Of a DNA stretch of 64,000 nt, positions 36,501 through 43,834 are shown piece after piece. The translations under genes and the position numbers were made by a program. Positions within the stretch are counted from its first letter, which is position 1; each line of letters begins with the position of its first letter. The DNA is from Undibacterium pigrum (GTDB taxonomy: Bacteria > Pseudomonadota > Gammaproteobacteria > Burkholderiales > Burkholderiaceae_D). The notes below the pieces were generated by a model, which saw nothing but the letters and a program-made list of their open reading frames with translations, did not search any database and had not been told where the DNA came from. The stretch covers positions 372,001-436,000 of the forward strand of contig NZ_QJKB01000001.1 in assembly GCF_003201815.1 (NCBI RefSeq). Direction: 5' to 3'.

Positions 36501-39500
36501 AGCCCTGTCCGGTAAACAAAAAGCCTATGCGTGGATTGCGGATTGCTTCTGTCGCTGTATATCCGGGTGCTATCAACTGCTGCAAACCACTAGCCAGTTC
36601 TTCAAAACTGGATGCCAGCACAGCTGCGCGCAGGTTGTGGTGCTCACGCTGGCGTGCCATGCCGCGCGCCAGTGCAGGCAAGTTATCGCAGCCCGCTAAA
36701 TTTTCTGCATGGCTCGATGCCAGCATGCGCAGTGATTCTGCCGAACGTGCAGACAAAAGGAAAAGCTGTGGTGCAGTGATTTTTTCTGATGTTTTGCCGC
36801 TAGCCATTACAGGTGCCTGTTCCAGCAAGACATGGGCTATGGTTCCGGCGAAACCATATGAAGTCACACCCGCACGACGCAGAGCCTGACGCATGGGCCA
36901 GTTGATGGTTTGAGCTGGCACACGCGCAGGAATGATATCCAGATCAATTAAAGGATTAACTTCTTGCAATTCAACCGCAGGTGGCAATTTGCCGTGTTCA
37001 ATGGCGAGTATGGTCTTGACAAGGCCTGCAGCACCAGCGGCAGCTTCAAGGTGACCGATATTGGTCTTGACTGAACCCAGCCATAAAGGGTCATCCAGGT
37101 CGCGTCCACGGAAGACGTCGGCGACGGATTGATATTCTATCGGGTCGCCCAGGCGGGTGCCGGTGCCATGCAATTCTATATAGTCGATATCGGTTGGCGT
37201 TAGCCCCGCTTTTTTCAGTGCCAGGCTTAACAGGCGTTGCTGGGCCGCGCCATTGGGTGCTGACAGGCTGCTACCTGCACCATCCTGACGTACCATCGTG
37301 TCGCGGATGACGGCACGTATGACATCACCATCGGCCAGGGCATCGGACAAACGTTTCAGCACCAGCACCACGCATCCCTCGCCACGTACATAACCATCAG
37401 CGCGTGCATCCAGTGTCTTGCAACGACCATCAAGGGCCAGCATGCCAGCCTTATGCAATACCAGATCAACTTCCGGCAGTAACTGTAATTTGACACCGGC
37501 AGCCAGTGACAAGCCAGATTCACGCGCACGCAGGCTTTGCACCGCCAGATGCAGGGCACTATGCGAAGCGGAGCACGCGGTATCCACCGCCATGGATGGG
37601 CCTTCCCAGCCAAAACTGAAAGACAGGCGACCGCAGGCAGCGGCAAATGAAGTGCCAGTACCCCAGTAAGCATCAAAATGCGAAGGCTCACCACTGATGA
37701 AGGGCAGATGTCCATAATCGCCGGTGCCTATGCCGACAAATACGCCGGTGTCGCTGCCACGCAGGGCTGCAGGGCGTTGACCAGCATCTTCCAGCGCATG
37801 CCATGCCACTTCCAGCAACAAGCGTTGCTGGGGATCTGTATTCATCGCTTCACGCGGTGACATGCCGAAAAAGGCAGCGTCAAACTGATCAACATGGTTC
37901 AGGTAAGCACCAAAACCGGGTATATCTTCACGGGTGCGGAAACGTTCTGAGGGAGCAGGGCGTATGGCACAGCCGCCTTGCTCCAGCATGTCCCAGAATG
38001 TTTCATCGCTATTGGCATCTTGCCCATCCTGTCCTGGCAGGCGAAACGCCATGCCGATGACGGCGATGGCTTCTTTGTCTGTCGAAGCGGGAACTGCTTT
38101 TCCCGTATCGCGGTCCGGCGTGGCCGAAACTGACGACGAATTATCGGCAGCGAGTGGCAAGCGAGCCTGGGTCACCAGGACAGTTTGTAAATGCACTGCC
38201 AGTTCAGTCAGGCTGGGGTGATCGAATATCACATTGTCCGGCAAACTCATACCCAGAGATTTGGCTGCGCTTGCTACCATGCGCGCTGCAGACATGGAGT
38301 CCAGTCCATAATTAAAAAGACTGGCTTCGGGATGTATTGCTCTTGCTGTGACTGTACCCAGTATCGTGGCAGCTTCGTTTGCCAGCCAGTTGCGTAAATG
38401 CTGGTGGCGTTGTGCCAGTGACAGCGGGCGCAATGTATCCAGTAAAGCAGTATCCGCTGGCGCTTCAGTGATCTGCTGTGCATCCAGCACATGCTGGTGC
38501 AGGACTGGCAAGCTGCCGTCAAGATAAGCCTGGCGCACTGTGGCACGTCTCACCTTGCCACTGGTGGTGCGCGGTAAAGTGCCTTTACGTATCAATACGA
38601 TGGCATGACTGCTTAGTTGATGCTCCTCTGCCACCGATGCGCGTATGGTATCGACGATATGCTGATAGCTGCCACCAGTTTGCTTCAGGACTTCCTGCAC
38701 AATGACCAGATGCTCTGTTTGCTCATCGCGCAGCGTGATAGAAAATGCCGCACCGCTTTCTGGCACGGCTGCTGCATGGCTGCGGCCGCTGGTGACTTCT
38801 ATATCATTCGGGTAATGGCACTGTCCACGAAACAGCAGCATGTCCTTCAGCCTGCCCGTGACAAACAAATGTCCTTCATGCATGAAACCCATGTCGCCAG
38901 TACGCAGATAGGGCTTGCAGTCTTCTTCATTGATGTTAATGCTGGCTATGCAGGCACTAAAGATATCCCGGTTCAGTTCTGGTTTATTCCAGTAACCGCC
39001 TGCAACGGCAGGGCCATTGATCCAGATTTCACCAACCTGATCTTCAGCCAGGGCTGCGTGAGTGTCGGGATCAACGATGCGTACATCCTGGCCACCAAAA
39101 TCATTGCCATTGCTGGTGTAGCGGCGCATGCCTGTGTTCGTATTTTCATTATGGGCTGGGTTGACGACAGCATATCCACGTTCCAGTTTCGCCTTGTCCA
39201 CATCAATGAAATAAGGATCGTGGTCGTCGACGTGGGCAGTCACCAGTAAGGTTGCCTCTGCCAGGCCATAGGCAGGCTTGATGGCCGTACGGCGCAAGCC
39301 ATTTGCAGCAAATGTCGTATAAAAACTCTCTATCTGAGCGGGCAGTACGGGCTCTGCCGCTGGCATCAGGCAAGTTACGGATGCGAGGTTGATGTCCTTC
39401 AGTCTTAACGCTGCTGTTTTGGCTTCATCAGTGCACAGGCGCAAAGCAAATGATGGACAAGGCAGGGCAGTTGCACGCTCACGTGTCGCCAGCTCCAGCC

Positions 39501-40296
39501 AGCGCAGCGGGTCAGCAGCAAAGGCCATTGGTGCCATGTAGACAGCGCGGCCACCATAGGCCAGCGGCAGCAGTATGCCCATGATCAAACCCAGATCATG
39601 AAATAGCGGCAACCAGCTGGCAATAACGGTGTCACTGGCCTGGCGTGTGTTGACTGCAGTCAGTCGCCCCAGAAATTCCAGATTATGCAGCAAAGGGCCG
39701 TGACGGTTGATTACCCCTTTTGGTTGACCCGTAGAACCTGAGGTGTATTGCAGGAAGGCCAGTGCAGCACCGTTTATCACAGGACGTTGCCAGGTTTGCG
39801 AATTTTCTTCCTGCATCTCTTCCAGTTGCAGCAAGCGCAAACCATGCTCATTCGCAAAAGCTTGCAAGTCACTGCCACTGGCATCAGTCACTTGCTGGTT
39901 ACTGATGATGAGGGCAGGGCTGCAATCGCGTGTGATGTCGCCCAGTTTTGGTAATACGCGTTTAACCCTGGCAGCACCTGGTAAATTTACCGGGACCCCG
40001 GTGACGCCCGCATAAAAACAGGCCAGCAAGGCAACAACATAATCTATGCCAGATGGGAAGAGTATCAGCGCACTGTCACCAGGATTTGTGCATGCCTGCA
40101 GGCTGGCAGCACAGTTCCTTACTCGCCTGGACAAGGCCGCATAAGTCAGTCGCACATCGGCACTGGTATCTGTGCTACCTGTGCGTTGGCCGATAAAACA
40201 CAGGGCTTCGGCATCAGGCTGGTGCTGTGCATGGTGTTCTATCCAGTCAACCAGGGTAGGGTGCTGGCTCAAAGAGATGGCAGGTGTATTGGTCAT
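27559..40296 (-). CDS. Hybrid PKS-NRPS with FAAL starter (micacocidin MicC-like)
   Basis: 4245 aa from the ATG at 40296 (GAGAG upstream; the frame extends 31 codons further but those codons run into the promoter/Fur box). Domains with rough residues: fatty acyl-AMP ligase 15-590 (YTSGSTGQPKG ~185); ACP (GLDS ~665); KS 740-1160 (DTACSAS ~907, ELHGTGT, KTNIGH); AT 1260-1570 (GHSIGE ~1348; HAFH, malonyl type); KR 1620-2080 (GAYGALG, FTSISG, PYGAANAY intact); ACP (GMDS ~2160); Cy1 2230-2650 (DMLINDATS); A 2690-3560, with pocket residues reading roughly D-L-Y-N-F-S-M-I-W, close to the Cys code; a methyltransferase-like insert ~3200-3500 inside A with a degraded SAM loop (EIGARSGAAT); PCP (GGDSL ~3612); Cy2 3675-4090 (DNLVCDGRS); PCP (GATSL ~4165). 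It should build an alkylsalicyl cap from a fatty acid iteratively, then two Cys-derived rings. Confidence 0.95.
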   Translation of the reverse strand: MTNTPAISLSQHPTLVDWIEHHAQHQPDAEALCFIGQRTGSTDTSADVRLTYAALSRRVRNCAASLQACTNPGDSALILFPSGIDYVVALLACFYAGVTGVPVNLPGAARVKRVLPKLGDITRDCSPALIISNQQVTDASGSDLQAFANEHGLRLLQLEEMQEENSQTWQRPVINGAALAFLQYTSGSTGQPKGVINRHGPLLHNLEFLGRLTAVNTRQASDTVIASWLPLFHDLGLIMGILLPLAYGGRAVYMAPMAFAADPLRWLELATRERATALPCPSFALRLCTDEAKTAALRLKDINLASVTCLMPAAEPVLPAQIESFYTTFAANGLRRTAIKPAYGLAEATLLVTAHVDDHDPYFIDVDKAKLERGYAVVNPAHNENTNTGMRRYTSNGNDFGGQDVRIVDPDTHAALAEDQVGEIWINGPAVAGGYWNKPELNRDIFSACIASININEEDCKPYLRTGDMGFMHEGHLFVTGRLKDMLLFRGQCHYPNDIEVTSGRSHAAAVPESGAAFSITLRDEQTEHLVIVQEVLKQTGGSYQHIVDTIRASVAEEHQLSSHAIVLIRKGTLPRTTSGKVRRATVRQAYLDGSLPVLHQHVLDAQQITEAPADTALLDTLRPLSLAQRHQHLRNWLANEAATILGTVTARAIHPEASLFNYGLDSMSAARMVASAAKSLGMSLPDNVIFDHPSLTELAVHLQTVLVTQARLPLAADNSSSVSATPDRDTGKAVPASTDKEAIAVIGMAFRLPGQDGQDANSDETFWDMLEQGGCAIRPAPSERFRTREDIPGFGAYLNHVDQFDAAFFGMSPREAMNTDPQQRLLLEVAWHALEDAGQRPAALRGSDTGVFVGIGTGDYGHLPFISGEPSHFDAYWGTGTSFAAACGRLSFSFGWEGPSMAVDTACSASHSALHLAVQSLRARESGLSLAAGVKLQLLPEVDLVLHKAGMLALDGRCKTLDARADGYVRGEGCVVLVLKRLSDALADGDVIRAVIRDTMVRQDGAGSSLSAPNGAAQQRLLSLALKKAGLTPTDIDYIELHGTGTRLGDPIEYQSVADVFRGRDLDDPLWLGSVKTNIGHLEAAAGAAGLVKTILAIEHGKLPPAVELQEVNPLIDLDIIPARVPAQTINWPMRQALRRAGVTSYGFAGTIAHVLLEQAPVMASGKTSEKITAPQLFLLSARSAESLRMLASSHAENLAGCDNLPALARGMARQREHHNLRAAVLASSFEELASGLQQLIAPGYTATEAIRNPRIGFLFTGQGSQYSGMARELYAQQRDFRQALDAVDAALAADLGMSVITLMHDDAQNERLQQTAFAQPALFALGYALAKMWQAFGVQPIIVLGHSIGEFAAMVIAGSLTLEQAARLIVKRGALMQALPAGGAMLAARSTPEQALAVLAELQADHGDEIAIAAFNGPQDVVFSGSVAAIEAVQALLTAQQLYARPLQVSHAFHSPLLDPMLAAWESECARYVMQAPRIAVCSSLTGELLTQAPDASYWKNHARQPVRFDQALQNAASACDILLEIGPNAILSAVAQRNQAAQDWPHAVNCLASLRRGGSDLVAIGDACAALYVAGQDFHWDHVFAGSLPSPRILPRYPFERQSYWLDYDDDAPRLPLQLQPQPERAAAKPVDLYIMQWESFTLAENGTHASRYFLLGGDLTHTATLAAGLAATGASTYSLTAGEWPLTATQLEDSDVVIYLDGWHAQVECAALADQQGWQLTEFVKVLQHLQKKPRILLPTNAGQAIAGTSGNPLQASLWGAARALALEYPGPRWLMADSDAGLLPFASALPALLPLFGNEEAVALRNGLWLHPRLEPVSAQAHEVAEPPALKRDGIYLVAGAYGALGRHATDWLASRGARHLVLLARRSAPSGWQARMDLLKAQGIQITHIDADVADADDMARVFANITSMEQDSGLSLAGVFHCAGTSRFNDLATITNEDYQTVSRAKIQGAWLLHEHTRSRELDYFVCFTSISGIWGSRLQIPYGAANAYQDALARMRRHQGLPALAIAWGPWGGGAGMSEVDEDLLQLLRAAGIRRLAPARYLATLDKLLSGEYITDNGTCVAVDVDWQQFVPLYALYNPANTFERCLSASQANTIAVSATADTPSALHDLDEQARQAAVHAFVIAELARTLRVTPAQLTPDIQLLKLGMDSILVMDFSRRCEAGLGVKCELKAIFERNTPQGLTDYLLEQLGKQLPDSQPQKEAEQIIADPANANTPFPLTELQHAYWIGRHSHYGLGGVACHAYLEADAPKGLDLDLLERCWNMLVARHGALRLVIAEDGQQRVLPKVPDYVLRVADLTDADQTTADAHCTAWRETMSHQVMDAAQWPLFDLRASRLPGGAVRLHIGIDMLINDATSGQIIWEELAALYQAKADMQLAGLLPFQISFRDYVLAKYVHSKQRHTERESAKAFWLERIPVLPPAPQLPLRAEALRQTSPTFSRRQQQLAAPLWQSLRDQAAQAGCTPASLLITVFAEVLAAWSAEPQFTLNLTIFDRLPWHADVPRLLGDFTAVTLLPLDCSEALPFGQRAAAVNGTVLEHLQHRAFSAVDVMREWNRGRERQDAIAMPVVFTSQLGMNDPTKGAAPDSALGNVVYGISQTPQVWLDHQACELDGALIYNWDAVDALFQPGTLDAMFNAYHGLLEKLATQPQSWQEALPVLLPPSQQAIRAQVNASAAPMSDFCLDQLFFEQAQSSPQAIAMIAHEQQWSYAELADWSLRLTNALLQYGAKRSDRVAVVMRKGPEQIAACLGILAASCVYVPVDADVPAARLQAILDGSHIKLVLTQADCLPIVQEMCAGREVTVLDASQAATQTWPASLQQVERAVPDHAYVIYTSGSTGIPKGVLIDHRGAVNTVLDINRRFDIGHTDRVLGLSSLYFDLSVYDLFGIFAAGAALVLPAASGTRDPAHWLDLLLRHRVTVWNSVPALLELLLDEAEAAGASLAGLRQVFLSGDWIALGLPARLRTQAPQARLVAMGGATEASIWSNWFIVPEVLPTQWRSIPYGYPLANQHYRVLDTRLRDCPDHVSGDLYIGGTGLAIAYENDAAKTAASFITHPVHGERLYRTGDLARYWCDGTLEFLGRRDFQVKIAGNRIELGEIESALLSHPGVREAVADAVGPARGNKRLAAWVVPNAADTSLYDAFSGNPVLNNDRWVAVEQAGSQTFAQTYSTQQTERLEQFWSLMDHIGLCMMRDTLLAAGATSGDHGQILQMLAPAPDLVVLAQRWLNTLDLNAQYDSESAWNNLTPTALDFGLSRAVLQRLRSGATQRLEVLRGQVSALEVFYGADDTLAPEQMTRMNPLSSLCTSALAAAIRSLTQHLGRPLRILEIGARSGAATRDLLAQLSDCAIDYTLTDPARSLVEQAEQAFAIQDSNPLHSIHCRVFEHERAAATQGVPEYEFDLLIAFNALHRSRNIPALLHRLRSLLNAGGMLIAPEITRNSDFQLATVALLEGGYTQFEDRRKLNGNALLAADAWLDELVQAGFVASAESGIGSNAGMHLLAARQKDTVLRFAPRRLVEHLTTLLPAYMVPQTILELDALPLSATGKVMRQQLPRPEMGGSRRISRQAGNDAMPPANDLVRIWQELLGVADLHGDDDFFDLGGDSLIAVRLIERVRHGMNAHVALSDLFDASSLSAFAERVAKASPYEDSLPPLLPDVAARYAPFPLTDVQQAYWIGRDESFELGGVSTHLYAEIEVENLALADLERGWQQVVTRHDMLRAVINADGMQQVVQDLPAYHLASHDLRAASASEVSEWLEITRLELSHEVFDTARWPLFTVRAAQMTDSRVRLFVSLDNLVCDGRSMRTLLAEWSQFARNPALQLPPLTASFRDYVMLTQQIELLPSYQRSLAYWHDKLSTLAPAPALPLTQYAPEDVSPPHFTRREASLTAQDTLALQAQAAAHGVTVNAVLLAAYGEVLANWSAIPRFTLNLTLFNRPPVHQEIDALVGDFTSLVLLGFDAGITASFAERAFSMQRQIWADLEHMQVSAVRVLREAARRNRRLNQVAMPIVFTSGLGVASDGAAELDWLGEFVYGISQTPQVWIDQQVVERDGAMVFNWDSVDALFPEGLLDEMFQAYHGLLLNLAQDSDAWQSRVAMPVNRWPASTFKSVGDVSTATLPNTSPVIDDKLLRMVSNRLAALLGHDELAPQTNFFELGATSLDLIRLRQQLQADTGLVLSITEVFQHTSIAALAAHLRSRDQSLESEDISSDEAGQARKRQRLDNDRRRKRGQQSKA

Positions 40297-40377
40297 CGTT
40301 TCTCTCAATATCAGTTGGCATGGCGGAAACTGGCCTTGTTTGCCGGTTCGCTTATAGGCTTTCCGCATTAGCATATG

Positions 40378-40406
40378 AATATCTTCCAAATGAGAATGAT
40401 TATCAA
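40378..40406 (-). promoter_or_regulatory. Putative promoter of the leftward biosynthetic operon
   Basis: Read on the minus strand: -35 TTGATA (40401-40406), 17-bp spacer, -10 GATATT (40378-40383). It lies about 80 nt from the synthetase ATG. The -35 overlaps the Fur box, so iron-bound Fur would block RNA polymerase. Confidence 0.5.
40391..40405. promoter_or_regulatory. Fur box in the divergent siderophore promoter
   Basis: TGAGAATGATTATCA matches the 15-bp Fur core TGATAATnATTATCA except for one base, with AAA before and ATTAA after extending the AT-rich context. It sits midway between the synthetase and receptor genes and can repress both under iron sufficiency. Confidence 0.85.
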
Positions 40407-40414
40407 TTAAAAGT

Positions 40415-40445
40415 ACCGATCACGATATTTTTTGCACCGATCACG
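40415..40445. promoter_or_regulatory. Direct repeat, candidate AraC-regulator site
   Basis: ACCGATCACG occurs twice (40415-40424 and 40436-40445), spaced 21 bp start to start, i.e. two helical turns. Such tandem sites are typical for AraC-family activators such as YbtA and PchR. The regulator encoded at 50296-51222 is the natural candidate. Confidence 0.6.
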
Positions 40446-40502
40446 GTAGTGCGCTGCGGAATTGCCGTGGATACTTCGGCCACTGATCAAAGAGGAGTGG
40501 AA

Positions 40503-42557
40503 ATGAAGTTGAGTTATTTGCGGAGTGTTTTACTGGCCAGTGGTGCACTGGGTGCAAGCAGTATGATGAGCGGGGCGATGGCGCAACAGCGCGAAGACTA
40601 TGTATTGCCAGAACTGGTGGTCACTTCCACCAAACTTGATGCGACTGGTTTGACACCAGATGTTGCCAGTTCAGTCGCTACATCAGCGCGCCTGAATGCC
40701 GCTGGTGTTGTCCGTACCGATGAGTTGGGTAAAATATTTCCAGAACTGACGGTCATGCCGCGCAGTACCCGCGTTTACTCACTGTTCAGCATGCGCGGCG
40801 CTCCCGCAATTGACTTTTATAATCCTGCGGTAACGGTTTATGTCGATGGCATACCTCAGGACATGTCTTACTTTACCCAGCCGCTGACTGGTGTAGCGCA
40901 AATCGAATTACTGAAAGGGCCGCAAGGCAGCCTGTATGGCCGTTCGGCTCAGGGTGGTGTCATTAATATCATCACCAGCAAGCCAAACAACACCAGCAAG
41001 GCAAACCTGACTCTGGATATCAGCAATATGACGCGTCGCCTTGATGTCATGGCCAGCGGTGCCCTGATCAAAGACAGTCTGTATGGTGACGTCAATGTCT
41101 ATGCTGACGAATATCCTGGCCGCCTGCGCGCTGCTAATGGTGCCGATGACCTGGGTTCCAGTCGCGAAGCTTTGGGACGGGCGCGTTTGCGCTGGGCACC
41201 TATGGGCGGCAATCTGGATGCCATGCTGACGGTCAGTCGCGATCGATATAGCGCACATGATGAATATTTCCAGTCTTTCCCCTTGAAAGAGCGCCGTGCC
41301 ATTGCCGGCACGCCATTTGATTTTGCTGAGCCAGTATTGACCCGCACGGTCAGCCAGGCAGGTCTTGGTGTTGATTACTTCGTCAATGACTGGAAACTGA
41401 CATCCAGCAGTTCTTACCAGGACAGGAAGTTTGACCGCGTTATTACGACTGGCAATGCTGACCCGGAAAACCAGAAGACTTATTATCAGGAATTGCGCCT
41501 GGCAACCAGCGGTGGCAAGCGTGCAGTAGATGGCGTGTTTGGTCTGTATTATGAAAAACAGGACTTTGAGCGCTTGCGTGGTGTGGCAGTGCCGACAGTG
41601 CCAGCCTTCCTGTTCCCTGGCCCTAGCAAAAGTGCATCGACGATCACATCCACAGCAATCTTCGGCGAGGCGGTCTGGCATCTGAATGAACGCCTGGATT
41701 TGACGGGTGGCTTGCGCTATAGCGTAGATAAAGCAGATATTGATTTTAAACGCACAGGCCCGGCTGCTTTGTCTTTTGTTGCGGACAAGCGTTTCAGCCA
41801 TGTCAGCCCTAAACTGTCACTGGGTTATCAATTGTCACCTGAATGGCGTGTATATGGTTTGATCAGTGAAGGCTATAAGGCTGGTGGCTATAATCGCGTT
41901 GCAGAAAACACGGTGGGTAGCATTCCTTATGAGGCAGAAACCATACGCAACCTGGAAGCTGGTTTCAAGGCTGATCTGATGGGTCATCGCTTGCAACTGG
42001 ATGGCACGATTTTCCATAGCAATACGCGTGATTTGCAGGCACCGGTGCAATCTGGACCATTCCAGATGCTGACTAATGTAGGTGATGCCAAAACCAATGG
42101 CCTGGAAATCAATGCAGCATTTGCTGCCACAGCAGATTTGAGTTTGCGTGGTGGTGCCAGCTGGACACATAGCACCATAGAAAACTTCCATGCACCAGCG
42201 GGTAATGCGGATTTGAATGGCAAGCGTGTCCCTTATGTTGCTCCCCTCAGCCTGCGCGCAGGTACGGAATACCGATTTCAATTAGGCGGAGCAGGTACGT
42301 TGCGCTGGAATACCGGCCTGACTTACTCAGGTGATTTGTGGTTCGATACAGCCAATACCTTGCGCCAGCCGACTTATACCCTGATTGATACCTCGCTTAA
42401 CTGGGAAATCAATAAGCGTCTCAACCTGACGGCCTATGTTGATAATCTCAGTGACCGTGTTGTGCCTAACTATGCGTTTTCATTCGGGCCACTGGGTAAT
42501 TTCGGACAATACAATCGTGGACGCACGGTGGGTTTACGCCTGCAAGCACAATTATGA
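40503..42557 (+). CDS. TonB-dependent ferric siderophore receptor (FyuA/FptA-like)
   Basis: 684 aa from the ATG at 40503, with AGAGGAG 8 nt upstream. The longer frame from 40284 covers the promoter and is rejected. The signal peptide is MKLSYLRSVLL... with cleavage near SGAMAQ. The plug follows (ELVVTSTK TonB-box region; ELGKIFPELTV; VYVDGIPQDM; QIELLKGPQGSLYGRSAQGGVINIIT), then a beta-barrel of about 550 aa ending in a short aromatic/hydrophobic strand (TVGLRLQAQL). It should import the ferric complex of the metallophore made by the adjacent genes across the outer membrane. It is first in a rightward operon and overlaps the permease gene by 4 nt (ATGA). Confidence 0.93.
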   Translation: MKLSYLRSVLLASGALGASSMMSGAMAQQREDYVLPELVVTSTKLDATGLTPDVASSVATSARLNAAGVVRTDELGKIFPELTVMPRSTRVYSLFSMRGAPAIDFYNPAVTVYVDGIPQDMSYFTQPLTGVAQIELLKGPQGSLYGRSAQGGVINIITSKPNNTSKANLTLDISNMTRRLDVMASGALIKDSLYGDVNVYADEYPGRLRAANGADDLGSSREALGRARLRWAPMGGNLDAMLTVSRDRYSAHDEYFQSFPLKERRAIAGTPFDFAEPVLTRTVSQAGLGVDYFVNDWKLTSSSSYQDRKFDRVITTGNADPENQKTYYQELRLATSGGKRAVDGVFGLYYEKQDFERLRGVAVPTVPAFLFPGPSKSASTITSTAIFGEAVWHLNERLDLTGGLRYSVDKADIDFKRTGPAALSFVADKRFSHVSPKLSLGYQLSPEWRVYGLISEGYKAGGYNRVAENTVGSIPYEAETIRNLEAGFKADLMGHRLQLDGTIFHSNTRDLQAPVQSGPFQMLTNVGDAKTNGLEINAAFAATADLSLRGGASWTHSTIENFHAPAGNADLNGKRVPYVAPLSLRAGTEYRFQLGGAGTLRWNTGLTYSGDLWFDTANTLRQPTYTLIDTSLNWEINKRLNLTAYVDNLSDRVVPNYAFSFGPLGNFGQYNRGRTVGLRLQAQL

Positions 42558-43834
42558 CAAAGAAAATTGGCGCACCTATGGCGGCAGGCGGCCTGCTTAC
42601 TGTATTGGGCGGTTTGTATGCCACGCAGGGATTACTGAGCGGGCTGGTGCACGAAGGCTTGCCGGTGCTCTTGCGGGCGCGCGGCATAGGCCTGGACAAG
42701 ATAGGCTTGCTGTCGCTGCTGTTCCTGCCTAGTGCACTGAAATTTTTATGGGCTTCGCGCATAGACCGCCTGACTCAAGGGCAGGCTGATCAAAGCCTGC
42801 GCTGGGCTGGGAATTTTCAGTTATTCCTGCTGCTAGGTGTGCTGGTGTTGACTTTGCTACCGCTGGAATCTGCGCTGACAGGCATCATGATTTTGTTGCT
42901 GGTACTGATGGTGGCATCGGTAACGCAAGATATCGTCACTGATGGCATGGCGGTGCAGGCTTTGCCTTCTGCGCAGCGCAGCCTTGGCAACAGCATGCAG
43001 ATAGGTGGCAGCTATCTGGGCTATATACTGGGTGGTGGTCTGCTGGTAACGGCGGTTGGTTATCTGGGTTGGGAAACCGGCATACGTTGCCTGGCAGCGC
43101 TGCTTGCGCTGTGTGGCTTGCCCGCATTATGGCTGCGCAGGCGTCGCATAGCAGTGGTCGCGCCTGTCATCAACGCGGCGCCCAGCCTTAAGGCAGCATG
43201 GCGTCGTCCCACCATACGCTGGGGAATGGCAACCATCATCAGTTGCCAGGCGTCTTTGCGCTGGTTCAGTACCATCATGCTGACTTATCTGGTAGACCGC
43301 GGCTTTGCTGTGGTCGAAATTGGTGTCTTGTCTGGTGCGGGTGTTGCTATTGCTGGCGTGGTTGGTGCCTTGCTTGGTGGTTTGCTGCTTAAACGTTTTC
43401 AGCGCCTGACTATGTTAAAGGCCAGTCTGGTAGCTTATCTGGTATTGCAGCTTGCTTATCTCCTTATTGAAAGCCAGGCCTGGCATGCAAAACCTTTACT
43501 GGCGAGCGTGTTCCTGCTGTTTTGCACGACGATGTCGCTAGGTTTCGTGGTCTTGTACACCATCATGATGGATTGGGCATCACCAGCGCAGGCGGGTACT
43601 GATTATTCCTTGCTGCAATGTACGGACGCATTTTGTGCGCTGGTATTTGGTCTCAGCGCAGGCTGGGTCACATCCAGGCTGGGTTATGGTGCGACTTTCA
43701 TCATTACCAGTGGACTGGCATTTGCAGGTTTGCTTATTGCACCTCGTTTGTACGCGAGGGCCGTTGGCAACGGTGAACCTGATGCGACAGCAGAAGCTCC
43801 TGCAACGACTATGCTGGCAGAGGTCAGGTCATGA
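42554..43834 (+). CDS. Siderophore permease, RhtX/FptX/YbtX-like MFS protein
   Basis: 426 aa with about 12 hydrophobic segments. The first loop LLRARGIGLDKIGLLSLLFLPSALKFLWA and the later QDIVTDGMAVQAL and GNSMQIGGSYLGYILGGG are typical of the AmpG-related permeases RhtX, FptX and YbtX in siderophore loci. It probably moves the siderophore across the inner membrane. Start by 4-nt overlap with the receptor; 4-nt overlap with the next gene. Confidence 0.88.
   Translation: MTKKIGAPMAAGGLLTVLGGLYATQGLLSGLVHEGLPVLLRARGIGLDKIGLLSLLFLPSALKFLWASRIDRLTQGQADQSLRWAGNFQLFLLLGVLVLTLLPLESALTGIMILLLVLMVASVTQDIVTDGMAVQALPSAQRSLGNSMQIGGSYLGYILGGGLLVTAVGYLGWETGIRCLAALLALCGLPALWLRRRRIAVVAPVINAAPSLKAAWRRPTIRWGMATIISCQASLRWFSTIMLTYLVDRGFAVVEIGVLSGAGVAIAGVVGALLGGLLLKRFQRLTMLKASLVAYLVLQLAYLLIESQAWHAKPLLASVFLLFCTTMSLGFVVLYTIMMDWASPAQAGTDYSLLQCTDAFCALVFGLSAGWVTSRLGYGATFIITSGLAFAGLLIAPRLYARAVGNGEPDATAEAPATTMLAEVRS

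Noticed and set aside
40297..40389. N-terminal 31-codon extension of the FAAL-PKS-NRPS frame
   Set aside because: It would translate through the promoter and end of the Fur box; the ATG at 40296 has a good ribosome site and begins where FAAL proteins begin.
40284..40502. Extended start of the TonB receptor frame
   Set aside because: The extra 73 residues overlap the divergent gene and regulatory sites. The ATG at 40503 has a strong ribosome site and a proper signal peptide.
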